A DNA stretch of 38,093 nucleotides from Methylococcaceae bacterium (GTDB lineage: Bacteria > Pseudomonadota > Gammaproteobacteria > Methylococcales > Methylomonadaceae). Below the pieces are notes generated by a model. That model was not told the origin of the DNA and did not search any database. It saw only the letters and a program-made list of their open reading frames with translations. The position numbers were made by a program, and so were the translations under genes. Below, piece after piece: positions 1-9,666 of the stretch. Positions within the stretch are counted from its first letter, which is position 1, and each line of letters starts with the position of its first letter. The DNA lies in assembly GCA_028748685.1 (NCBI GenBank), contig JAJRDU010000010.1, positions 1 through 38,093 on the forward strand, written 5' to 3'.

Positions 1-432
1 GTTCGCCGACAACAAACGCTGGCCGGCTTGTTCCGACAGCAAAAACCAGATGTCCACATCCAGGCCGGTTTGATGGCTGCGGTGCCCGTTTAGAGTCGGG
101 CCGCCGCGCGGTTGCCCCAAATCGCCGATTAACAAGGTGCCCAATTTCTGCTCGGCGGCAACTCGACCTAATTGCTGAATCGAGCCGATCAACACGCCGT
201 GGCCGTAATACCGCTTGCGCGACAAGCGCATGACCTGATAGCCGTCGCCTTCCAAGGGTAAAGTCACAGCGCCGCTAAGACAGCCGTTGGTATAGGAACC
301 GATACTCTGTCCGCCATCCTGCGTGATGGTCGGGGTGGCGACCCTGGCCCAATCCTGGGCGGTCGAGCCGGCAAAGGCGTGGATGCCGACAAGAAATGTC
401 GCTATGGCGAATAAAAATGAGGGTGGTCGCAT
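1..432 (-). CDS. mepA: Penicillin-insensitive murein endopeptidase, N-terminal part (runs off window)
   Basis: Reading from position 432 down to 1 gives 144 codons with no stop, so the C-terminal half lies outside the window. The product opens with a hydrophobic signal-like stretch (MRPPSFLFAIATFLVG) ending near HAFAGS, fitting export to the periplasm. Residues of the M74/LAS peptidase family are visible: a GDLGQPRGGP run followed by GHRSHQTGLDVDIWF, which carries zinc-ligand H and D residues of the family. MepA enzymes cut D,D- and L,D-crosslinks between peptidoglycan stems. No clear Shine-Dalgarno precedes the ATG. Family assignment is strong; activity depends on the unseen C-terminal half. 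Confidence 0.88.
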   Translation of the reverse strand, partial: MRPPSFLFAIATFLVGIHAFAGSTAQDWARVATPTITQDGGQSIGSYTNGCLSGAVTLPLEGDGYQVMRLSRKRYYGHGVLIGSIQQLGRVAAEQKLGTLLIGDLGQPRGGPTLNGHRSHQTGLDVDIWFLLSEQAGQRLLSAN

Positions 433-578
433 GGTTTATGGCAGGTAAAATTGACATTGCCGGCCATTTTAAAACAATCTGGAACTTGCGGCGCTGATTC
501 GACGTGGCGGATCGGTTATCCACGCCGAAAAACGCAGGGCGCGGGCTTTGAAAGCTTCCTCTATCCATGGCTTCTAGA

Positions 579-599
579 CCCCGGCAATCCATGCCGGGG
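579..599. repeat. Perfect hairpin between xseA and mepA
   Basis: An 8-bp perfect stem (CCCCGGCA / TGCCGGGG) closes a 5-base ATCCA loop. No T-run follows on either strand, so it is not a classical Rho-independent terminator. The TCCA apex matches the apexes of the hairpins at 2062-2310 and 4642-4686, so I group it with that dispersed hairpin family. The remainder of 433-633 shows nothing else recognisable. Confidence 0.7.
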
Positions 600-633
600 C
601 GACGTCAACCATTAACGCAAACACAGCTATCTT

Positions 634-1971
634 TTAAGCATCAATCATCTCCTTAACCTGACTGACGACGCTGCCTTCGGCGAAACGGGTGACCAGCTGG
701 TCGCCAACGGCCAATTGCTTGGCTGATTTGACGATTTGCTTATTGTCCTGGCGCTGGGCGATCGCATAGCCTCTATCCAGCGTCGCCAAAGGACTGACCG
801 CATGCAGGGTCTGGCCGACGGCGGCTTGGCGGTTTTTCAGTTGGGCCAGTTTCACGTTCATCGCCCGTTCCAGGCGTTGCTGGAAAAAGCCGAGCCGTTG
901 CCGGTGGCCGGCGATGCGTTCGCCCGGATGCCATTGCTTGAGTTTATTGTCGCCGATAGCCAGTTGTTGTTTGCAGTCATGCAGTTTGTGCTGCATGGCT
1001 TGATTGATGCGTTGTTCCAGTTCGTCCAGCCGCTGGGCATTGCGTTGCAGTTTTTGGCCGGGATGCTGTTGCTGCAAGGCCTTGTTCAGCCAATTTAGAT
1101 GTTGCGCCTGTTGCAACAATTTACGCCGTATCTGCTGGGTCAACTCGCGCTCGACGCCGTTGAAGGCATTCAGCCATTCGCTCTGATGCGGCACGGCGTG
1201 TTCGGCGGCGGCCGACGGCGTGGCGGCGCGCAGGTCGGCGACGAAATCGGCGATGGTGACGTCCACCTCGTGGCCGACGCCGGAAATCACCGGAATCTGG
1301 CTGGCGGCGATGGCCCGGGCGACGATTTCCTCGTTGAAGGCCCACAAGTCTTCCAGCGAACCGCCGCCGCGGGCCAGGATGATCACGCCGACCAGTTGCT
1401 GGCGATTGGCGGTAGCCAGAGCCTGGGCGATTTCGAATTTAGCCGGCTCGCCTTGTACCGCGACCGGATAGATCAGCACTGGTATCGCCGGAAAACGGCG
1501 TTTCAACACGGTTAGAATGTCGTGTATCGCCGCGCCGCTGGGTGAGGTGATCACGCCGATCTGCTTGGGAATCAGCGGCAGTGCCTTCTTGCGGCTTTCT
1601 TCGAACAGGCCTTCCAGCAGTAGTTTGTGTTTCAGGCGCTCGAAAGCCAGTCGCAGCGCGCCGTCGCCAGCTTCCTCCATGTGTTCGACCACCAGTTGAT
1701 AATCGCCACGCGGTTCATACAAGCTGACCTGGGCGGTGACCACCACCTGATTGCCGTTGCCGGGTTTAAAACGCATGCGCTGCATCTGGCCCTTGAACAT
1801 CGCGCAACGTATCTGCGCCTGGGCGTCCTTCAACGTGAAGTAGATATGGCCGGAGGAGGGCATGCTCAGATTGGAGATTTCGCCCATGACCTGCACGGCC
1901 ATGAAGTGGGTTGCCAGCAGGCGTTTGGCTTCGCGGTTTAGTTGGGAGACGGAATAGATGGTTTCTTGCAT
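634..1971 (-). CDS. xseA: Exodeoxyribonuclease VII large subunit
   Basis: A 445-residue protein, close to the usual ~450. XseA is the catalytic subunit of exonuclease VII, which degrades single-stranded DNA to oligonucleotides in the cytoplasm together with several XseB subunits. The N-terminal ~100 residues fit the OB-fold (QVMGEISNLSMPSSGHIYFT). The catalytic core has the family signatures GGGSLEDLWAFNEE and SGVGHEVDVTIADF, followed by a long Gln/Leu-rich coiled coil and a C-terminal segment (LDRGYAIAQ). The small subunit gene xseB is not in the window. The ATG at 1971 lacks a strong ribosome site, and about 500 bp of repeat-rich DNA lies upstream. Confidence 0.96.
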   Translation of the reverse strand: MQETIYSVSQLNREAKRLLATHFMAVQVMGEISNLSMPSSGHIYFTLKDAQAQIRCAMFKGQMQRMRFKPGNGNQVVVTAQVSLYEPRGDYQLVVEHMEEAGDGALRLAFERLKHKLLLEGLFEESRKKALPLIPKQIGVITSPSGAAIHDILTVLKRRFPAIPVLIYPVAVQGEPAKFEIAQALATANRQQLVGVIILARGGGSLEDLWAFNEEIVARAIAASQIPVISGVGHEVDVTIADFVADLRAATPSAAAEHAVPHQSEWLNAFNGVERELTQQIRRKLLQQAQHLNWLNKALQQQHPGQKLQRNAQRLDELEQRINQAMQHKLHDCKQQLAIGDNKLKQWHPGERIAGHRQRLGFFQQRLERAMNVKLAQLKNRQAAVGQTLHAVSPLATLDRGYAIAQRQDNKQIVKSAKQLAVGDQLVTRFAEGSVVSQVKEMIDA

Positions 1972-2061
1972 AGCTGTGTTGTATTTGTGTCGCTGTCGTG
2001 ACGGATATTTTAATGCCGGCTCCCGCGCCGGCGGGCGGGATACTTTCTTTTGCTTCGCCTC

Positions 2062-2310
2062 GGCAATTGCTCCTGCATTGCCCTACCTCCTGCATCCATG
2101 CAGTCGAAAAGAAAGTAGGCAAAGAAAAGGCGACCCGGATGCCGCTTGAATCCTGCGCTCCTCGCTTTTGTAGAGGGTCGACAGAAGGGACTCCTGTCCC
2201 TCTGCCGACGTGCGGCATCCATGCCGCACCCCTGCGGGCTGCTCACTCGGTACATCCTTGTACCTCGCCCTACGGGTGCTACGCATGCAAATCGGCTATC
2301 CTGCCGATTT
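2062..2310 (-). repeat. Modular array of six hairpins with TCC(T/A) apexes (dispersed repeat, copy 1)
   Basis: Six hairpins lie in ~250 bp: 2062-2082, 2090-2103, 2182-2204, 2211-2228, 2249-2264 and 2289-2310. Stem sequences all differ and pair with themselves (for example TGCGGCA/TGCCGCA and GGTACA/TGTACC), while the apex is TCCT or TCCA each time. On the minus strand the apexes therefore read AGGA or TGGA. Homologous blocks occur inverted at about 4575-4755 (shared landmarks include CTCGCTTTTGT and GATGCTCGG...GGCATACGGGA). Short reading frames across it are low-complexity and I do not regard them as genes. It lies upstream of xseA. No promoter or terminator was identified for it. Confidence 0.75.
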
Positions 2311-2400
2311 GTCTCACCAAAAGCTGCGATGCTCGGCGCGGCATACGGGAGAAAACCGTCCTGTGATTTTGGCAGATGCTTTGATTGCCTACAAATAGCG

Positions 2401-2478
2401 TAGCCTCGATGAAGTAACACGGAATCGAGGATTGTCAATATTCGTTGCCCTCGATTCCACTACGCCTCATCGAGGCTA
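2401..2478. repeat. REP/BIME-like inverted repeat
   Basis: Two 30-bp arms (2401-2430 and 2449-2478) are inverted copies. Both carry TAGCCTCGATGA at the outer end and GGAATCGAGG at the inner end, with a diverged middle. The GTAG-type outer edge and the paired arrangement resemble REP pairs in gammaproteobacteria. It sits just downstream of the stop at 2483 and may stabilise or end that transcript. Confidence 0.75.
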
Positions 2479-2482
2479 CTTG

Positions 2483-3469
2483 CTAATCGGACCTACGCGG
2501 GCTAGGCATCAGTATCACATCGAGGCTTTTTTCGGTGCGATAAGCCAAGTAACGCGGCAAGGCGGCCAGTTCAATTATTTGATCTTTGCCAATGGAGGCA
2601 TGCCAAGTTGAGTTCAGCGCCGGCAGTTGGGCCTGTTCGAGACTACGTTCAGCTATTGCCAATTGATCTTCACCGGCACAAGCAATGCGTGGGTGGCTGT
2701 GGAATTTTCTGCGGCTGCGGATCTTGCCCGTTGCCATTTCCAACACCGTCAGTTGTTCCTGGTGTTTGCCTTCGTTTACCACCAACCAGGGGCCGCAGGC
2801 GACAGGAGCTTGCATCGATTCGCCGTACTCGTAGATCCAGCCCTCAGCGCCCGGGCGCTCGCAGCGTGCAGGGGCATAATGTTGCATGGAGAGATCGGCG
2901 GGATGGCAGTAAATAGTCGCTGCTTCCCAATACAACAGCTTAGGCGGAAATTGCGGATTTTCGGGCCGCTTGCCGGCCCATTTCGGAAAGGCTTGTTCGG
3001 CGCCGACCGCAGCTTGCGGCAACAGCGGCCGCACTCCGCTTAGCGTCACCGCCTGTCTTGCATCAGCAGAGACAGTAATGTCCCACGCCCCCGCGACGGA
3101 CCAGCGTTCGCTTTCCTTACCCGCCGGATCTAAGGCTATGATAAGGCTTGGACCGAATGGGGTTTCCGGTGCGCCGAGGGCGAGTAAACCCGAAGCGTCA
3201 GGCCGGATCTGCATGATTTTTTGCATAGGCAATTGCACAACTGCCGACCATACCCCTTTGCCGTCACGAATTTGCAGACGGCCATCGTCACGCCAAACTA
3301 AAAGGCTATCAGTATTAAACATTGCCATCCCCGTCGGCAGAAATGGCGGGGTGTGATGCTCGACGCCATCAGCTAAGGCGGGTAAGGTTGCAAGGGAGAT
3401 AAAGCCAAAAAATGCAACTGCACAATAGTTAGTCGTTCCAGGCTTGGCGTTGGCTATAGCGGCTGTCAT
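2483..3469 (-). CDS. Unrecognised secreted protein coupled to the L,D-transpeptidase-like gene
   Basis: 328 residues of unknown family. The first ~33 residues look like a Sec signal peptide: a Lys-containing start, the hydrophobic core CAVAFFGFISLATLP, then ALA before DG, so the mature protein should be periplasmic. The rest is rich in beta-type segments with recurring short motifs such as LLVWRDDGRLQIRDG, which could be a propeller-like fold, but I see no firm domain. Four Cys in the C-terminal half (CHP, CERPG, ACGPW, IACAG) could form disulphides. Its ATG overlaps the stop of the upstream gene (ATGA), so the two are probably translationally coupled. It may be a partner or regulator of that enzyme; this rests on context only. 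Confidence 0.75.
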   Translation of the reverse strand: MTAAIANAKPGTTNYCAVAFFGFISLATLPALADGVEHHTPPFLPTGMAMFNTDSLLVWRDDGRLQIRDGKGVWSAVVQLPMQKIMQIRPDASGLLALGAPETPFGPSLIIALDPAGKESERWSVAGAWDITVSADARQAVTLSGVRPLLPQAAVGAEQAFPKWAGKRPENPQFPPKLLYWEAATIYCHPADLSMQHYAPARCERPGAEGWIYEYGESMQAPVACGPWLVVNEGKHQEQLTVLEMATGKIRSRRKFHSHPRIACAGEDQLAIAERSLEQAQLPALNSTWHASIGKDQIIELAALPRYLAYRTEKSLDVILMPSPRRSD

Positions 3470-4182
3470 AGATATTTCTCCGGCACTGGTTCGGCATAGC
3501 CGTGAATGATGAAATCGTTGCCCTTGGTGAAGGCGCCGGCCCGGTAAAAGCGATCACGATCATTTGGCTTGACATGGATACAACCATGGGATGATTGTAA
3601 CGAGACTTCCATTGATCGCGCCGTTCTAGCTTCATCCCCTGGAGTGGTGTGAATCATTTCGCCCGACAGAGTTTCGCCCTTATCGAGTTTTTTGTTGTTA
3701 TTGAGGTCTTTGAAATAGCGTACCGACATGGCGCCAAAATCGTTGAAGACCCAGGTTTCCGGGACTTTGTATGTTCCATAAAGCGCGAGATGATTGCTTT
3801 CAATCTGTGCTTTGGTGATTCCTTCTACCGGCTTCCATGGTTGTGATAGCTGGCCGGTTTCATAGAACACTTTCTCCTCGCCTTTGTCGAAACTGACCGA
3901 AATGCGAGTGCCCCAGGCAATTGTCGACCAAATCCAGGTTTTCGTTCGATAAGGCGCATAAGAGTGAATCACATATTTGCCAGGCGTTGTTTGCCGGGGA
4001 GGCATGACGCTGTAAGTAAACCCCGGAATGGGACTTTCTCCTCCCCAGGCTTCCGCTTTGACTTTGACCTCGTCGTTAACCAACCAGATTAATTGGCGCG
4101 CACCGGGATAAAAATGCAGCTCTTGGCGTTTAATGGCGGGTTTTTTGAAGGCTGGTGTAGCACGAGGTTTGAGCTCAGCCAT
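3466..4182 (-). CDS. L,D-transpeptidase (YkuD) fold protein without signal peptide
   Basis: 238 residues from the ATG at 4182; an upstream in-frame ATG at 4200 exists, but GGAG lies 6 bases before 4182, which decides the start. The YkuD catalytic signature is present near the C-terminus: H178, about 20 residues on SSHGCIHV with the catalytic Cys (C201) and neighbouring H199, then a conserved-looking D/R cluster. A short EF-hand-like loop (DLNNNKKLDKGE, about 159-170) precedes it. L,D-transpeptidases form or exchange 3-3 crosslinks in peptidoglycan, a periplasmic job, yet the N-terminus (MAELKPRATPAFKK) is not a signal peptide. Possible explanations are an unusual export route or a secreted effector. 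It overlaps the downstream secreted-protein gene by 4 bases. Confidence 0.8.
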   Translation of the reverse strand: MAELKPRATPAFKKPAIKRQELHFYPGARQLIWLVNDEVKVKAEAWGGESPIPGFTYSVMPPRQTTPGKYVIHSYAPYRTKTWIWSTIAWGTRISVSFDKGEEKVFYETGQLSQPWKPVEGITKAQIESNHLALYGTYKVPETWVFNDFGAMSVRYFKDLNNNKKLDKGETLSGEMIHTTPGDEARTARSMEVSLQSSHGCIHVKPNDRDRFYRAGAFTKGNDFIIHGYAEPVPEKYL

Positions 4183-4358
4183 GTTGATCTCCAATTTCAT
4201 ATTGATGAAATTTGCAGCGTCATTATGCCGCAGTGCCGATGTATGGCAATGCCGTTAAATTAAGCTTGTTTTGGTTTAGCAATGGGAAACTATTCAGTTT
4301 CAGTCTTCTCCCTCATAGAGACATAATAAGCGTTACTCGAAACTCAACATCTGCTGGC

Positions 4359-4467
4359 TTCGAATGTTGGGTTACGCCCTATCGGCCTAACCCAACCTAC
4401 GCTCAATCAGACAATCAAACCCCGAACGGACTCTCCAAAACAATCGTCTCATTCCTATCCGGCCCAG
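4359..4467 (-). pseudogene. Duplicated 3' end of purA plus its downstream flank
   Basis: These 109 bases match 4802-4910 with no gaps and 6 mismatches. The part at 4415-4467 copies the last ~17 codons of purA including the stop, with a single synonymous difference (CGG to AGG for Arg). It is a remnant with no start and no possibility of function as PurA. The other half copies the hairpin that follows purA (GTTGGGTTA...TAACCCAAC type). Confidence 0.85.
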
Positions 4468-4470
4468 CCC

Positions 4471-4546
4471 GTAGGCTGGGTAGAGCAATGCGAAACCCAG
4501 CAAGAAATCGTCAATGCTGGGTTTCATTTCTTTCAACACAGCCTAC
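4471..4546. repeat. REP-like inverted repeat
   Basis: Arms at 4471-4501 and 4516-4546 begin and end with GTAGGCTGGG and CCCAGC on one side and their complements on the other, with a diverged centre. It directly abuts the duplicated purA tail. It is typical of GTAG-bounded REP pairs. Confidence 0.7.
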
Positions 4547-4574
4547 CCAAAAACTGCTATTACATAAAAACCGT

Positions 4575-4755
4575 TGGAGTGGTGCCTTCCCGTATGCCGA
4601 CCCCGAGCATCGGAGCTTTTGGCGGGAATAGCCCGCTAGGGGAGCGGCAAGGATGCCGCTCGTTTTCGGAGGGCTAAGGATAGCCCTTCCGAAAACCCTC
4701 GACAAAAGCGAGAAGCGCAGGGTAAGGGCGGCATCCGGCATTAAAATAATCCGTC
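4575..4755 (+). repeat. Modular hairpin element, copy 2 (inverted relative to copy 1)
   Basis: It contains hairpins at 4642-4661 (GAGCGGCA/TGCCGCTC, apex AGGA) and 4663-4695 (a 14-15 bp stem with one bulge, apex AGGA), and a weaker one around 4621-4637. The reverse complement shares ordered landmarks with 2130-2360: GGATGCCGC, GCGCTTCTCGCTTTTGT, GATGCTCGG and GGCATACGGGA. Here the GGA-loop strand is plus, opposite to the flanking genes. No protein-coding gene is supported anywhere in 4183-4857. Confidence 0.72.
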
Positions 4756-4808
4756 GCGATAGCGACACCTATTCAGGGCGAATGAATTCGCCCCTACAAA
4801 CTTCAAAT

Positions 4809-4839
4809 GTCGGGTTGCGGCCTATCGGCCTAACCCAAC
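4809..4839. repeat. Hairpin just downstream of purA
   Basis: GTCGGGTTGCGGCC and GGCCTAACCCAAC form a stem with a TATC loop, about 20 bases after the purA stop on the minus strand. It may protect or end the purA transcript, although no T-run follows. The same hairpin is repeated at 4366-4396 inside the duplicated segment. Confidence 0.6.
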
Positions 4840-4857
4840 CTACGCTCAATCAAACAA

Positions 4858-7357
<2,500 letters not shown>

Positions 7358-7379
7358 TTTTTGTGTGTCCCAATCGCAG

Positions 7380-7422
7380 AAAACGCCCGACCGCCAAGGT
7401 TGGCGGAAGGGCGGCGCGTTTT
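7380..7422 (-). terminator. Putative Rho-independent terminator after hflC
   Basis: On the minus strand a GC-rich stem (CCGCCA/TGGCGG nested within GCCC/GGGC) is bracketed by AAAACGC and GCGTTTT, so a T-run follows the stem on the minus strand. The A-run on the other side would let it also work for plus-strand transcripts. It separates hflKC from hisZ-purA. Confidence 0.6.
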
Positions 7423-7445
7423 AACTGCGTGTCGAAGAGTTAAGC

Positions 7446-8300
7446 TTATTTCTGATTCTTGAAATATTTGAAGAAATCGGAGTCGGGTTCCAGCACCATG
7501 ATGTTGCCGGATTTACCCAGGCTTTGCTTGTAGGCGATCATGCTGCGGTAGAACGCATAAAACTCGCTGTCTTGTCCAAATGCCTGGGCGGAAATGTCGG
7601 CCGCCTTGGCATCGCCTTCGCCGCGCTTGACCTCGGAGTCGCGGTAAGCGTTGGCCAGGATGATTTCGCGTTGCTTGTCGGCGTCTGCTCGGATACGCTC
7701 GGCGGCTTCGGAGCCTTGCGAGCGAAACTCGCGGGCAACCCTGGCTCGCTCGGCTTCCATGCGCTGATAGACCGAGGTGCTGACTTCGGGGGGCAAGTCG
7801 ATGCGTTTGACCTGAACGTCGATGATGTTAATCCCCAGTTTCAAGGCGTACGGCGAAACGTTGGTGATCAGGGCTTCGCGGATCGCGCTGCGATCGGTGG
7901 CAACCAGTTGCTTGATTTCGCGTTTGCTGAATTCGCTACGGAAGGAATCCTTGATGATCTGGTCGAGGCGGATGTTGGCCTGATTCACGTCGCCACCCAC
8001 CGTGGTGTAAAAGGCTTTAACGTCGCCGATGCGCCATTTCACGAAAGAATCGACGATGACGTTTTTCTTTTCGGCGGTCAGGAAGCGTTCCGGCGTCGAA
8101 TCCATGGTCAGGATACGGGATTCGAATTTCTTGACGTTGTTGAATAACGGTACCTTGAAGTGGATGCCGGGCTGAAAATCGGTGCCGATGATTTCACCCA
8201 ACTGAAACTTGATAACGCGTTCGGTTTCGCCGACGGTAAATACCGACATGGACAGTACGACGATGAATGCGCCAACGGCGACTAAAATCTTGTTTCCCAT
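7446..8300 (-). CDS. hflC: HflC, SPFH-family modulator of FtsH
   Basis: 284 residues. HflC forms a membrane complex with HflK that surrounds and modulates the FtsH protease. Residues ~5-22 are a single N-terminal membrane anchor (ILVAVGAFIVVLSMSVF); the rest should face the periplasm. The SPFH domain includes VGETERVIKFQLGEI and YRMEAERARVAREFRSQG, with a coiled-coil segment rich in Glu/Arg/Ala (SEAAERIRADADKQREI). The start is one base past the hflK stop (TAAGATG), so the two are translationally coupled. A terminator-like hairpin follows. Confidence 0.96.
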   Translation of the reverse strand: MGNKILVAVGAFIVVLSMSVFTVGETERVIKFQLGEIIGTDFQPGIHFKVPLFNNVKKFESRILTMDSTPERFLTAEKKNVIVDSFVKWRIGDVKAFYTTVGGDVNQANIRLDQIIKDSFRSEFSKREIKQLVATDRSAIREALITNVSPYALKLGINIIDVQVKRIDLPPEVSTSVYQRMEAERARVAREFRSQGSEAAERIRADADKQREIILANAYRDSEVKRGEGDAKAADISAQAFGQDSEFYAFYRSMIAYKQSLGKSGNIMVLEPDSDFFKYFKNQK

Positions 8301-8301
8301 C

Positions 8302-9495
8302 TTAGCGTCCTCTCACATCGCGTTCACGGCTGGAAGCGCGTGGATCGATTTTAATGTCTTTTATAGGTAATGATGTCGGCGAAACGGGTTCGTGATTGGT
8401 CACGGGGGCCGGTGTTTCCTCGGGTGCTCTATTGGTCAACTTATCCAGGGGCAAGTACATGATGTTGTTGCCGCCCTTGACGTCGACCAGCACATTGTTG
8501 GAGCGTTCCAGCACCGATTCCATCGCTTCGATATACATACGCTGCTTGGTTACGGCTGGCGCTTTCTTGTATTCGGTCAGCAATTGGCTGAAACGGCTGA
8601 CGTCGCCGTTGGCCTGGGCGATGACTCTTTCCTTATAGCCTTCGGACTCCTGGACGATACGCGAAGCCGCGCCTCGGGCTTTCGGTACCACGTCGTTGGA
8701 ATAGGCTTCCGCTTCGTTGATCAGGCGTTGTTTGTCTTCGCGGGCCTTGATCGCATCCTCGAAGGAACCTTGTACTTGTTCGGGGGGCTGAGCATCCTGC
8801 AGGTTGACGCTGGTGATCAAAATCCCGGCTTTGTAGGCGTCCATCACCGACTGGATTTCGGATTTGATTTCCAGGACGATTTCGCTACGGCCCTCGGTCA
8901 ATACGAAGTCCATATTGTTATGGCCGATCACGCCGCGTTCGACGCTTTCGGTGACCTGTTTCAGGGTCGAGGCGGGATCGAGGACATTGAATGCATAATC
9001 CTTGGCATCCTTGACCTGATATTGCACCGCCAGACGCACGTCGACGATGTTTTCATCCTTGGTCAGCATCATCGCTTCCTTGGGCACGGACCCCGTGGCC
9101 TGGCCGCCGCCGGAACGGTAACCGACTTCGATGAAGCGCTGTTGTTCGACGTCCACGACCTGGACTTGTTCGATGGGGGCCGGGATATGCCAGTTCAAAC
9201 CGGGCTGAGTGGTGTTGACGTAAGCACCGAATCGGGTTACCACGCCGCGGGTACCTTCATCGACGGTATAGAAGCCGCTGAGTCCCCACAAAACAGCGGC
9301 GCCGACGGCAAGATAGCCCAAGCTTTTCATTGGTGAGCCACTAGATTGTTTGCCGTTGGAACCACCACCGCCGAAGAGGCCACCTAATTTTTCCTGCAAC
9401 GAGCGGATGACTTCGTCCAGATCGGGTGGGCTATTTTGGTCTTTGCGACCGCTCCAGGGGTCTTTTTTGTCGCCACCGGGCTCATTCCAAGACAT
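8302..9495 (-). CDS. hflK: HflK, SPFH-family modulator of FtsH
   Basis: 397 residues. Partner of HflC in the HflKC complex around FtsH. The N-terminal ~70 residues are hydrophilic and glycine-rich (MSWNEPGGDKKDPW, KLGGLFGGGGSNGK), as in known HflK, followed by a membrane segment near 55-75 (LGYLAVGAAVLWGLSGFY) and the SPFH domain (VDEGTRGVVTRFGAYV, QPGLNWHIPAPIEQV). A coiled coil (ALAIKAREDKQRL region) and a proline-rich tail complete it. GGAG lies 7 bases before the ATG. About 170 bp separate it from hflX; they may share a transcript. Confidence 0.96.
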   Translation of the reverse strand: MSWNEPGGDKKDPWSGRKDQNSPPDLDEVIRSLQEKLGGLFGGGGSNGKQSSGSPMKSLGYLAVGAAVLWGLSGFYTVDEGTRGVVTRFGAYVNTTQPGLNWHIPAPIEQVQVVDVEQQRFIEVGYRSGGGQATGSVPKEAMMLTKDENIVDVRLAVQYQVKDAKDYAFNVLDPASTLKQVTESVERGVIGHNNMDFVLTEGRSEIVLEIKSEIQSVMDAYKAGILITSVNLQDAQPPEQVQGSFEDAIKAREDKQRLINEAEAYSNDVVPKARGAASRIVQESEGYKERVIAQANGDVSRFSQLLTEYKKAPAVTKQRMYIEAMESVLERSNNVLVDVKGGNNIMYLPLDKLTNRAPEETPAPVTNHEPVSPTSLPIKDIKIDPRASSRERDVRGR

Positions 9496-9666
9496 ACAAT
9501 TACTCCAAGTTGGATTTGTAAACGCTAAGCGGCCGCATATAACGGCCTTTGGTCGTTCGCTTCGGTCCGCTCAGCCGTTTTATGTTTCGCCGGCTGCGTC
9601 CAAAAAAGCGATATTCTATCGTAAATTGATAAGGCTAGAGCAAATAACTCAGCTGGCTATGCCTGT

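Noticed and set aside
1998-2438. Several overlapping frames of 60-150 codons on both strands
   Set aside because: They run through the hairpin repeats, are low in complexity and lack ribosome sites; such frames are common artefacts of this repeat type.
4212-4768. Open frames of 139 and 85 codons in the gap after purA
   Set aside because: Composed entirely of repeat and duplicated purA-tail sequence.
8392-9336. 314-codon open frame on the plus strand
   Set aside because: Antisense to hflK.
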